Source: Amphibacillus cookii
Lineage (GTDB): Bacteria; Bacillota; Bacilli; Bacillales; Amphibacillaceae
Assembly: GCF_016908375.1 (NCBI RefSeq)
Contig: NZ_JAFBDS010000006.1
Location: 124,001 to 188,000 of the forward strand
Direction of reading: 5' to 3'
Length of the DNA: 64,000 bases
Of the stretch, positions 55,917 to 64,000 are shown one piece after another; the first letter of the stretch is position 1, and each line of letters opens with the position of its first letter. The notes below the pieces were generated by a model. That model had not been told where the DNA came from. It was given only the letters and a program-made list of their open reading frames with translations, and did no database searches. Both the position numbers and the translations under genes were made by a program.

Positions 55917-57268
55917 ATACTTCCCCCCTCTTTAATAAATGCTTCTACAGCTGAAGTAGATTCTTTCATTGGGTATTTTTGATAGTTTAAGTTTTTAGGG
56001 TAAACGACGTCTCGTTTAAGCTTGCCCTTGTATTTGTCTAATTGCTCTTTGACTTCTTTTTGTTTTTTAGTTTTTACTTCTTTCATTAAACTGAGTTCCA
56101 CTTCTTCTATTTCCGGTTGGTTTAGTGTAACAACAATAGGAAATGCACTTCTTTCAGATACGCCTACCGCTTTTATAATGAGTCTAGAAGCCAAACGATC
56201 CTTTCCCCTTGGCTTAAGGATCGTAGGAAAAGGGTCTTGACGGTCTTTAGAATGGAATTGAAAAATTACAGGTAACCCAAATTGAGCCCTTGGAAATGCA
56301 ATATTCGCATCTTCTTTTTCTATCGTAACTGAGGTTTTATGGCCTTCTTCAGCCATTCTCGTCATATGGCGGATAGAGTCTGGTTCCGACCAATGGCTTC
56401 TCCCTCTTTTCCCATTTGATAAGCGACGAAACTGGCTGTAATGGGAGACAACAGATTGCCAAGCTTGAAGAGAACTAAGTAATTTAGAGTTACTAGACTT
56501 GATAAATATTTGTTGTAGCGTCGGCCACTCTTTTCTCGAAGTAGAGTCTATTTTTAGCTTATATTTTTTTACTCTATCGGCGAACCACTGTTTTAGAGTT
56601 TCAGGAGTTTGAGTTTCCTTTGGAGGAGAGAAGCTCTTGCAATATAAGCTTCCGCACCCCCTCCGTGTTCTTGCTCCTAAACCACCAAAATTAATCCATG
56701 CCCATAAGGCGGCATGAACCTCATCCCTTATATTTATGTTATCCGCTTCAAATTGGATGTACTCAAGGTGAAGTTTAAATGTATAAGGAGAGTCAGCGTT
56801 TAAATAATTAGTATGATCTTGATGTTTGTCCCTTTTTCGATCTTCAAAGGGGAAGAGAACATATTTATATTTAGATAGACTTGAATGCAATTCCCATGTT
56901 CTGTTGTTTTTTCTTTGTAGTATTGGGGTCCATTTAGCTTCCCCAGTTTCATTTACCAATATCTTTACAGCACTAGGTCGATTCGTATCCCCAAAAATCT
57001 TTGCTTCCGCCTCTTTTAGTGACTTGACACTCGTATAATTTGCACCACGTGTTGCTCTCCACCAAAATCGCAAGTTCCCCCGAATAGAAGTTGCTCTAAC
57101 AGGTATATCTTTATCAACTTCTCCAGCCTTTGTACCACCACCAAACATATGCGTGATAATTGAGATGTTTAAAGACTCTTTCGTTTTATCTGCCCTTTCT
57201 TTCAGTGTATTTAAAGTTTCTTCTAACTTTTCAAATGTTAGATTAGGCACGTTTTGTGATAATTTCAC
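55886..57268 (-). CDS. cmr1: Type III-B Cmr1 (RAMP)
   Basis: 460 aa from GTG 57268, which follows AAAGGAG by seven bases; the longer frame has no ribosome site. THMFGGGTKAGEVDKDIPVR, TSIRGNLRFWWRATRGANYT, KIFGD and GGLGARTRRGCGSLY are classic Cmr1 motifs. It sits at the 3' end of the Cmr complex. First gene of the operon. Confidence 0.92.
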   Translation of the reverse strand: MKLSQNVPNLTFEKLEETLNTLKERADKTKESLNISIITHMFGGGTKAGEVDKDIPVRATSIRGNLRFWWRATRGANYTSVKSLKEAEAKIFGDTNRPSAVKILVNETGEAKWTPILQRKNNRTWELHSSLSKYKYVLFPFEDRKRDKHQDHTNYLNADSPYTFKLHLEYIQFEADNINIRDEVHAALWAWINFGGLGARTRRGCGSLYCKSFSPPKETQTPETLKQWFADRVKKYKLKIDSTSRKEWPTLQQIFIKSSNSKLLSSLQAWQSVVSHYSQFRRLSNGKRGRSHWSEPDSIRHMTRMAEEGHKTSVTIEKEDANIAFPRAQFGLPVIFQFHSKDRQDPFPTILKPRGKDRLASRLIIKAVGVSERSAFPIVVTLNQPEIEEVELSLMKEVKTKKQKEVKEQLDKYKGKLKRDVVYPKNLNYQKYPMKESTSAVEAFIKEGGSIWERALPEKP

Positions 57269-57546
57269 TGGTAATCTCCTTTCTTTATTACTTATATCTA
57301 GCAATACTAAATACTCAGTCTTAAAGAACTGTTATTTATCTTAATTCTACAGCAATCGACTGTTTCCTCTTTTTTATTTGTATCTTAAACAATTCAATAG
57401 TATTGCATTAAATTTATTTCATTATTAAAAAACTAAAAACGCTTAAGAAGCATCTGCTTTATTCAGCCAAATAGTGCTATTGGTGCGCCTAATAAACGTT
57501 AGGAAATGCTAGGAGCTTTGGTTTCAAACAATATTTAAGAAGTTTA
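57269..57546. other. Gap between Cmr operon and array 2
   Basis: About 280 bp, AT-rich, expected to hold the Cmr promoter on the minus strand and the trailer of array 2. No gene seen. Confidence 0.5.
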
Positions 57547-58376
57547 CAATTCATATACGCACTCATAAAGAGTGCGACTTGGTCTGGTGATCGCTTTATT
57601 TATGACCCTAATATTTCAATCCACGCACTCATAAAGAGTGCGACTTTTGTAAATAGCCATCCAGACAAACCGATCACATTTCAATCCACGCACTCATAAA
57701 GAGTGCGACTACCTCTCTTGTCGTTGCTCTTGCCCACAAATGAGATTTCAATCCACGCACTCATAAAGAGTGCGACTGGCTAATATCGATGATGATTTTC
57801 TGATAAAAGGATTTCAATCCACGCACTCATAAAGAGTGCGACTTTAAATCCAGCTGTAACTGAACCAATAGTCGATGTATTTCAATCCACGCACTCATAA
57901 AGAGTGCGACGACAATTTTATTTTAAAGACACCATTTGAATATATTTCAATCCACGCACTCATAAAGAGTGCGACTCGTCTGTTGTGAAAAACTACTCTA
58001 ATCAAGTTAATTTCAATCCACGCACTCATAAAGAGTGCGACGCCAATCCTTTTACCTACTCTGCCTTTTTTAACCATTTCAATCCACGCACTCATAAAGA
58101 GTGCGACGGTCGTTAGTTGAGTATGAAGTGCAACATAAAAAGTTATTTCAATCCACGCACTCATAAAGAGTGCGACAAGTTTGACGTTTTTATCGGCAAG
58201 ACATTATTTATATTTCAATCCACGCACTCATAAAGAGTGCGACGGTGTCTTTTCACATGCACTCTATTGAAAAAGATATTTCAATCCACGCACTCATAAA
58301 GAGTGCGACATCAGGATCAGATGTTAGCGGTGACGGAACACAAGATTTCAATCCACGCACTCATAAAGAGTGCGAC
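57547..58376 (-). CRISPR. CRISPR array 2: thirteen 32-nt repeats, twelve spacers
   Basis: Same repeat as the AAAGAG form of array 1. Repeats start at 57547 (degenerate, only its GAGTGCGAC half conserved), 57613, 57678, 57745, 57811, 57879, 57944, 58010, 58076, 58145, 58212, 58278 and 58345. Spacers 33-37 nt. The decayed repeat at the left marks the trailer end; the leader is on the right, next to cas2. Orientation: transcribed on the minus strand. Confidence 0.98.
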
Positions 58377-58544
58377 TGCGATTTTTACTTAAATATGCTT
58401 AGATTTAAAGGGAATTCAAGAAAAAATCACTAAAAAACAAACAATTACAACATTTAAACACTTATAATACTATCTTTTATTTAAAAAATAGTCTTCAATA
58501 TGGTGCGAATCAACTAGTAAATTAATGTGCACTTATCATTCGCA
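58377..58544 (-). promoter_or_regulatory. Leader of array 2
   Basis: 168 bp AT-rich leader between cas2 and the array. At 58501-58547 lies TGGTGCGAAT ... ATTCGCACTA with ATGTGCACTTA inside, the counterpart of the motif in leader 1; the cas2 stop codon falls inside its right end. Confidence 0.75.
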
Positions 58545-58835
58545 CTAAAAAATTAATGGGTCTTCCAATTGAATAGTTTCTTTTACCCCTATATGTGTTA
58601 CCTTTGTCTTGTAGTTATCACCCAAGCGATAAAATCTCAAACTATCTTTTTCTACATCTATTATTCTTTCTAAATCTATCTTTAATTCTTCAAATTGTGT
58701 AGAATCAACAATACATTCAAATACTGAATTTTGAACACGTTGGCCGTAGTTTTGACAAACTTTTGCTGCTTTTCTTAACCTTTTGGTACCACCTACACTT
58801 GAAGTACTAACATCATATGTAATCAAAACAAGCAT
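58545..58835 (-). CDS. cas2: Cas2 (type I-C)
   Basis: 96 aa. MLVLITYDVSTSSVGGTKRL start and QNSVFECIVDSTQFEELKIDL, the Cas2 ferredoxin fold. Structural partner of Cas1 in spacer integration. 10 bp after cas1. Confidence 0.95.
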   Translation of the reverse strand: MLVLITYDVSTSSVGGTKRLRKAAKVCQNYGQRVQNSVFECIVDSTQFEELKIDLERIIDVEKDSLRFYRLGDNYKTKVTHIGVKETIQLEDPLIF

Positions 58836-58845
58836 TTCTTTTCAC

Positions 58846-59877
58846 CTACTTCCATAAGAAAGGTGGATATTCGTCTAAATCTCCTCTAAGGTATCTAGCT
58901 AAAAGCATAGCTTGAGCATACGGGACTAATCCCCAACTTATTTTTTCGGCTAGAAACGGATGAGTTATTTTATCCTGCTTTTTTGTCTGCCAAGCTTTAA
59001 GTAGTTTTTTTCTACCTTCTTCTTTTAAAATAATCGCACCGTTTTCTTTTTTCAAAAAGTCTTCTTTATTTAAAACCTTCTTGTTAATAATTGATAAAAC
59101 AAATCGATCTGCATATACGCCTCTCAACTCTTCCATTAAATCTAACGCTAAAGAAACTCTTCCTGGGCGATCACGGTGCAAAAAGCCAACATACGCATCT
59201 AATCCAACTGTTTCTAATGCTGCTGCAGTATCGTTAGCTAATAATGTATATACAAAGGATAATAATGCATTAACATTATCCAATGGTGGTCTTCTGTTTC
59301 GAGATTTGAAATAGAAATCATCTCTCTGTTGTAATATCATGGCATCAAATACACTGTTATAGCTAAATGCAGCTTGACCTTCCCACCCCCTCAAAGATTC
59401 TAAATCATCACATGTCCTGATATGAATCAACAGTTCGGATAAATGATCCGATACACTTTTAAACTTGTCGACATCAATTCGCAAAGGGTAGTCACGGGTC
59501 ATTCTTTCAAGGATCCACTTATTGTTATAAACCTTTCCAATAATAAAGTTCCTTGCGATTAAAGCGGACTGTCTTTCATCATCCGAAAGCCGGTATTGTT
59601 CCTTTCTTAAAACGACATTCCCTTTACTTTTACCAGATACACGCGCTAAAAACTGACCACTTTGTTTTAAAAAAACAAGTGAAATATTTTGTTCCGCACA
59701 ATATCCCATCAATTGAGGGCTTGCACCAGTATATCCAAATGAAACAATCGATTCTAAATTGTGAAGAGGTATTCTAGCTATTTTTTCTTTTTCTTTAGTA
59801 AGAACGATATTATCACCATTAAGCGAAAGATAAACATCAGGTTGTGTAACAAATAAAGTATTTAAGAGTTTTTTCAT
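58846..59877 (-). CDS. cas1: Cas1 integrase (type I-C)
   Basis: 343 aa. Metal ligands in LRGWEGQAAFSYNSVF (Glu), VGFLHRDRPGRVSLALDLME (His, Asp/Glu) are intact. Cuts and joins protospacers into the array with Cas2 and Cas4. ATGA overlap with cas4. Confidence 0.96.
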   Translation of the reverse strand: MKKLLNTLFVTQPDVYLSLNGDNIVLTKEKEKIARIPLHNLESIVSFGYTGASPQLMGYCAEQNISLVFLKQSGQFLARVSGKSKGNVVLRKEQYRLSDDERQSALIARNFIIGKVYNNKWILERMTRDYPLRIDVDKFKSVSDHLSELLIHIRTCDDLESLRGWEGQAAFSYNSVFDAMILQQRDDFYFKSRNRRPPLDNVNALLSFVYTLLANDTAAALETVGLDAYVGFLHRDRPGRVSLALDLMEELRGVYADRFVLSIINKKVLNKEDFLKKENGAIILKEEGRKKLLKAWQTKKQDKITHPFLAEKISWGLVPYAQAMLLARYLRGDLDEYPPFLWK

Positions 59878-60530
59878 TCCTTTAGCTTCCTTTCAATATA
59901 ACGGTGCACCGTTTCCTTTTTCATAAGTTTAGGAAGGCATATATTTTTTAATGAACACCTTTGACAAAATGATCCTGTTTTTACTTTAGGTGTGTGTTTT
60001 CTTTTAAAATATTTATGCATTTCTGCTGTTATAGCATGCACTTTATCTTTAATTGAATCCGTAATGGGGACTTCCACACGTCTTTTTATTTCATTATAAA
60101 ACAAATATCCTGTATCAATTTTACAGAGAAGCATTTCTTCTAGACAAATGGCTTGAGCAGCTAATTGTAAAATATCCGATTCATTTTGCTTTGGTTTTCC
60201 CCGCTTATATTCGACTGGAAAAGCACGGTAGTATCCTTGTAGTTGATGTACGTGTACGCCAGTGGGGTCTTTAATAAACTCGACAACATCACAAATGCCG
60301 TTGTTCTGTAATTCATTAGAATGAATCGGCATCGCCCTAACAATAATCCGTTCACCCCTCTTTTCTCGAATAAGAGGTTGGTCAGCATTTCGATGTAAAT
60401 GCTGACCTTGAACTGTTCGGACATTTTCTTCCCACTGTTGTTCAATATGAATTAATGCCCATTGTCTTCGGCAAAATTCAAAATGCTGAATACCAGATAA
60501 CATTAAATATTCTTCAGGATTATTGTCCAT
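59874..60530 (-). CDS. cas4: Cas4 nuclease (type I-C)
   Basis: 218 aa from ATG 60530 (MDNNPEEYLMLSGIQHFEFC); a TTG four codons earlier is possible. One Cys in FEFCRRQW and three near the end (GSFCQRCSLKNICLP) fit the iron-sulfur cluster; RecB-type motif PVEYKRGKPKQNESDILQLA. Trims prespacers and selects PAM. Overlaps cas7c by 11 bp. Confidence 0.94.
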   Translation of the reverse strand: MDNNPEEYLMLSGIQHFEFCRRQWALIHIEQQWEENVRTVQGQHLHRNADQPLIREKRGERIIVRAMPIHSNELQNNGICDVVEFIKDPTGVHVHQLQGYYRAFPVEYKRGKPKQNESDILQLAAQAICLEEMLLCKIDTGYLFYNEIKRRVEVPITDSIKDKVHAITAEMHKYFKRKHTPKVKTGSFCQRCSLKNICLPKLMKKETVHRYIERKLKE

Positions 60531-61371
60531 CCAATACTTCAACCTTTAAACCATCTAACTCATTAACCTTTATCTGATAATCTTCTAAACTTTTCGGAGT
60601 AGCTATTTTTCTATCAATTTCAACTGCTCGATGAACCTTAGCTGATGAGTATTGACCAAGTTTTGAGTTATGCTCCCACCAAACCACTTTATAAACTTCC
60701 ATGCTTCCATCAGGGCGAGCTGAAGAAGCATCATTTTCAAATAAGGTGATAAGGGCCTGTTTGATTTTTTTAGCGTCTTCATTTGTAAAGCCGGTTTTCT
60801 CCGCAAGTTGTGTATTAATACTTCCTTTAAATAAATAAAGACCAAAATCGACCCGATGTTTCATACCCATAGTGTCGGAAGATTTTTTATCACCTGTAAC
60901 TGAGTTTACACTTTTGGTAATTTGAGTACTGACGATGTCAATTGGATCAACACTTGTCGCTGGATGGATAGAAACAGGGCCTCTAACTCCCACTGAAACA
61001 TCAATCCCCTTAAAAGCAAAAACCTGGCCAAAAGCTCTGACATCCAGCCATGATTGACATGCAATTTCAGCAAACTTATCATTATCTTTAGTTTTTCCTT
61101 TACTATATTGAGACAATTCTTCATTGGCATCTGCACGATCTTTTAAGCTCTTATATTGATCAACCTTTTTATCATTCGATTGGACAAAAATAGCTTCACC
61201 CATATCTAATAATCGATTTCTAATTTTTCTTTTTATCGCCACATCTGAAATTTCACCATATCCATCAAAATTTTGCCGAGGGCGATTTCCATTTAAAGGA
61301 TCACCATTTGGATTAGCATGATTGACTGAAATAAGTACCGAAAAATCAATTTTATGATCTAATGTCGACAT
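60520..61371 (-). CDS. cas7c: Cas7c (Csd2), type I-C Cascade backbone
   Basis: 283 aa. VLISVNHANPNGDPLNGNRP start, DVRAFGQVFAF, and DTMGMKHRVDFGLYLFKG are Csd2 motifs. Coats the crRNA. One-base overlap with cas8c. Confidence 0.95.
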   Translation of the reverse strand: MSTLDHKIDFSVLISVNHANPNGDPLNGNRPRQNFDGYGEISDVAIKRKIRNRLLDMGEAIFVQSNDKKVDQYKSLKDRADANEELSQYSKGKTKDNDKFAEIACQSWLDVRAFGQVFAFKGIDVSVGVRGPVSIHPATSVDPIDIVSTQITKSVNSVTGDKKSSDTMGMKHRVDFGLYLFKGSINTQLAEKTGFTNEDAKKIKQALITLFENDASSARPDGSMEVYKVVWWEHNSKLGQYSSAKVHRAVEIDRKIATPKSLEDYQIKVNELDGLKVEVLDGQ

Positions 61372-63245
61372 TATACATTCTCCTCTTCTTTTTTATTTCT
61401 ATTATCTAAAGCAAGTACCTGACTTGAAAAACCTAATAAGTATTTTCCATCTAGAGGCTCATCACTAAAATCTTCAAAATCAAATTGGTCAGTAATATCT
61501 AAAATTAATTGGTTTAATTTACTTACTCGACCACCTAGTCTAGTTTTATATGGAGTTAAACTCGCATGAATGTTTTTCCATGTTTGAACCGGTTTATTTG
61601 AGAAGCTAACCATATAACGTTCCGCATTTGTCGAACGCTTCTCTCCTTGTTCTCTTAATGCCCAATTTTCAATCACGTAAGCAACCGCCAACAAACGACC
61701 AAAAAGATAATTACGGTCTCTGATCTCATAATCTAATGCCACACCAATTTCCTCCTGTCTATTAATAAGTGCACATGTGATACTTAATGTCTTCAACCAT
61801 TCCCAACGATCCATGGAAACAGGGTTTGATGCACGTGAAATAGCACTTTTCACAATATCATTAGGAATTTTTCTACCATCGACAATGCAAGGAAGCATCC
61901 TTTCCATCAAGCCCTTAACGACTTTTTTATTTGCCTGCGGGCCATATGCAGCAAAAGCAATATCCTTCGTCGCTGGCGCACCACAGAAAGAAAGTTGATC
62001 ACCATCTTCGCCCTTTTTATATCGGTGCACCCAGGTGCATGAATGATGCCAATCTATCAATCTTTGAAGATAAAGTTCCTTGTTCAAATTCCTATAGTAA
62101 AGCACGCCCATTCTCCCAGTGGTTGCTGAATCAAGCACTAAAATATTAACCTCTGACTTCGTTTTAAGGTCATGGTGATAACCGTGAATAGCTCTATAAA
62201 CTTGGTTAGCATAATGCTTTAATGTATCAACCCTTATCTCATCTTCTAACTTAAGCGCTGGATTTAAGGCAATCAGATCAGCACCTGGATTAACGATCTC
62301 AACTTTGTCATTTCCCCAAACGAGAAAAACTCTATCATCAATGATTTCACCTTGCTGATTAATTAACCACTTTAAAGCATTATGTGCCTTCTGTGACACA
62401 TCATAACTTATCGCGGCTGCTTGATAGCTTTTATCAAATCGCCCTCGAAACGTAAAACCAACACTATCATTTGATGAAATTAATTTCGCTTTATCAGCTG
62501 CGTGTCGAACTTTATTCGCATGTCTTTCAGTGCTCGGCAGATACTCACCTGTTACAAAACACAAATCCTTTTCTTCCAGCTTTTCATTATAAAAATCAAT
62601 AAAGGATTGATAAACACTCTTATCTGACCAAATATTTTCAGTTGTCGAGATTGGCGAATGGACATTAAAACGAACAAATGCTGCCGATACATCACCAGTC
62701 ACCTTCGCAAATATTTCTGGCTTGTCTCCTACTACTTCTTCATATTTTTTTTCCCATTTGACAATTAAATTTTTGTTATTATCTAAAAAAAGAACGTTTT
62801 CCTCAACTAAGTCATGAATGATTGATCGTTTATTGACATAATCAAATATTGCTTTCACTTTCGGATGGCTTGAGTTTGCATTCACCCAACTCTTTAGCTG
62901 TTTGATATAAGCATTAAATTGCTCTTTTTCTTTATTACCACCACCAAATTGTTCAAAATCTCCTGCACAATAAGACAACTTATCATGCAAAGGATAAGGG
63001 TAAATTGCTTTTCCAGACCGACTTGATGAAGCCTCCGTTGTGGGAATGAGTGTGTTTTCTTTGTCTAATATTTCAGCGGAGTGAAAATTACCATCCTCTG
63101 TCACATTGATTTCAATATGAGCGTTTTGCGTGGTATGTGAAATAGGCAAAAGCGTGAATTCACGGTCATTATAACGTTTTTGAACCACACCTACTTCATC
63201 AGTGTTGTTATTATACGTCTCATAAAGCTTTTGCAACCAACTCAT
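61371..63245 (-). CDS. cas8c: Cas8c (Csd1), type I-C large subunit
   Basis: 624 aa, usual for Csd1. It begins [40 protein letters not shown] and [16 protein letters not shown] are typical. Recognises PAM and, in relatives, encodes an internal Cas11c start within its 3' part; an internal start was not resolved here. ATGA overlap with cas5c. Confidence 0.94.
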   Translation of the reverse strand: MSWLQKLYETYNNNTDEVGVVQKRYNDREFTLLPISHTTQNAHIEINVTEDGNFHSAEILDKENTLIPTTEASSSRSGKAIYPYPLHDKLSYCAGDFEQFGGGNKEKEQFNAYIKQLKSWVNANSSHPKVKAIFDYVNKRSIIHDLVEENVLFLDNNKNLIVKWEKKYEEVVGDKPEIFAKVTGDVSAAFVRFNVHSPISTTENIWSDKSVYQSFIDFYNEKLEEKDLCFVTGEYLPSTERHANKVRHAADKAKLISSNDSVGFTFRGRFDKSYQAAAISYDVSQKAHNALKWLINQQGEIIDDRVFLVWGNDKVEIVNPGADLIALNPALKLEDEIRVDTLKHYANQVYRAIHGYHHDLKTKSEVNILVLDSATTGRMGVLYYRNLNKELYLQRLIDWHHSCTWVHRYKKGEDGDQLSFCGAPATKDIAFAAYGPQANKKVVKGLMERMLPCIVDGRKIPNDIVKSAISRASNPVSMDRWEWLKTLSITCALINRQEEIGVALDYEIRDRNYLFGRLLAVAYVIENWALREQGEKRSTNAERYMVSFSNKPVQTWKNIHASLTPYKTRLGGRVSKLNQLILDITDQFDFEDFSDEPLDGKYLLGFSSQVLALDNRNKKEEENV

Positions 63246-63961
63246 TGATTCACCTCACCTTCATATAATGTAAAAAGTTCATCAACTGACTGAACATTTT
63301 TTTGATCAAAGTGCTTAGGCGTCATTTCTTTAATTGGACGCACATTATGGCAATCCTCAGGTCGAGTAAAGCTTATCACTCCATTTTTCATTACCGGATT
63401 CCAAAGTCTCACTTCCATTTGATTGTTCCCGGTTTCATCCGGATAATTAATTCCGTGTACCATGGTACCCAAATGAACCTCATCGTATTGATCATAAAAT
63501 CCAGCATCTGCACCGAACTTACACGGTTCAACATAGCCTTGGCACTCCCTAGCTCCTAAGAAAATATCACGACGTCCACCGGCTTTAAGAGAACGTTTCA
63601 AGATATTGTGATGTTTATTCTCGTTTCGATCATAAGTCAGATCAGGCCGATTCAGATTAAACTCGAAATGTGCCTTCACTTGATAGTGCGGTTTTTTTAA
63701 ATAAGTATAATTGGCAAGCGTATTACCACCACCATATTCAATTGGTCGAATGCCTTTCGACTCCATCTGAATGGCATTAATAACTCTAAGCTCATCTACT
63801 ATCATAATTAATGTAGGCTTCCAGTAAATACTTTCGACAATCCCCTTTAATGCTTGGTATGTAGGAACCTGATAGGTCATCTTCTCCCCACCAATTTTAG
63901 TTAATGGATCAGTAAATAAACCATAATCACCATAAAGTGAGAACTCAATGCTATTGCGCAT
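63242..63961 (-). CDS. cas5c: Cas5c (Cas5d) crRNA-processing endonuclease
   Basis: 239 aa; AAAGGAGGTG upstream. Residues [20 protein letters not shown] carry the Lys-His pair known as catalytic in Bacillus halodurans Cas5d; [18 protein letters not shown] is the family N-terminal helix. Cuts the repeat hairpin and replaces Cas6. First cas gene in the window; cas3 should lie upstream beyond 64000. Confidence 0.95.
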   Translation of the reverse strand: MRNSIEFSLYGDYGLFTDPLTKIGGEKMTYQVPTYQALKGIVESIYWKPTLIMIVDELRVINAIQMESKGIRPIEYGGGNTLANYTYLKKPHYQVKAHFEFNLNRPDLTYDRNENKHHNILKRSLKAGGRRDIFLGARECQGYVEPCKFGADAGFYDQYDEVHLGTMVHGINYPDETGNNQMEVRLWNPVMKNGVISFTRPEDCHNVRPIKEMTPKHFDQKNVQSVDELFTLYEGEVNQ

Positions 63962-64000
63962 AAAAACACCTCCTTTTAATTAAGCAACAAATATAATACT

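Noticed and set aside
57895-58164. 89-aa frame with repeated MSAWIEI segments across array 2
   Set aside because: It is the CRISPR repeat translated; such frames are a common misannotation and have no ribosome site.
58245-58433. 62-aa plus-strand frame
   Set aside because: Also made of repeats and spacers of array 2, running into the leader.

Overview
The window is low-GC Firmicute DNA, most likely from the Bacillaceae. A housekeeping backbone in Bacillus subtilis order is recognisable: folC, valS, spoVID, (hem cluster position), engB, lonA, clpX, tig, ysoA and, further right, ysnB, rdgB, rph, gerM, murI and a MarR gene. spoVID, gerM and an sspH-like gene mark a spore former. The tetrapyrrole genes that normally lie between spoVID and engB are gone except for a short hemA 5' remnant. 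With the GH11 xylanase and the GH3 enzyme, this fits a xylan-using, heme-less genus such as Amphibacillus; that genus name is inference.

Layout. 1-6.4 kb: a type IV pilus operon on the minus strand (membrane diguanylate cyclase, three prepilin-like proteins, PilB, start of PilT). 6.4-22.7 kb: conserved core genes, a T-box in front of valS, a holin-like gene and two small genes. 22.7-28.2 kb: gluconate operon (kinase, permease, 6-phosphogluconate dehydrogenase) with a divergent RpiR-type regulator and a cre site. 28.5-34 kb: secreted xylanase with a palindromic cre, small membrane proteins and a GH3 glycosidase with swapped domain order. 34-39.5 kb: an accessory island of decayed mobile DNA (ISL3, IS3 and integrase remnants), an orphan polymorphic-toxin C-terminus with a putative immunity gene, a GNAT and small unknown proteins, ending at tRNA-Arg/tRNA-Gly. 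39.7-48.2 kb: core genes again.

48.2-64 kb is a defence region. From right to left (direction of transcription) it holds a type I-C cas operon (cas5c, cas8c, cas7c, cas4, cas1, cas2; cas3 is presumably just outside), a leader and a 13-repeat array, then a type III-B operon (cmr1, cas10/cmr2, cmr3, cmr4, cmr5, cmr6) ending in a translationally coupled restriction-fold-like gene, then a second leader and a 10-repeat array. Both arrays carry the same 32-nt I-C-type repeat and there is no cas6, so Cas5c probably supplies crRNA to both effectors. Cas10 has the GGDD palm but no HD nuclease, and no CARF effector is seen; this makes the coupled D/QxK protein the most interesting gene here.

Two further layers run through the window: a family of about 150-bp structured intergenic repeats (nine copies, mostly next to the 3' ends of minus-strand genes) whose arms co-vary, and a ~390-bp non-coding element with inverted ends upstream of engB.
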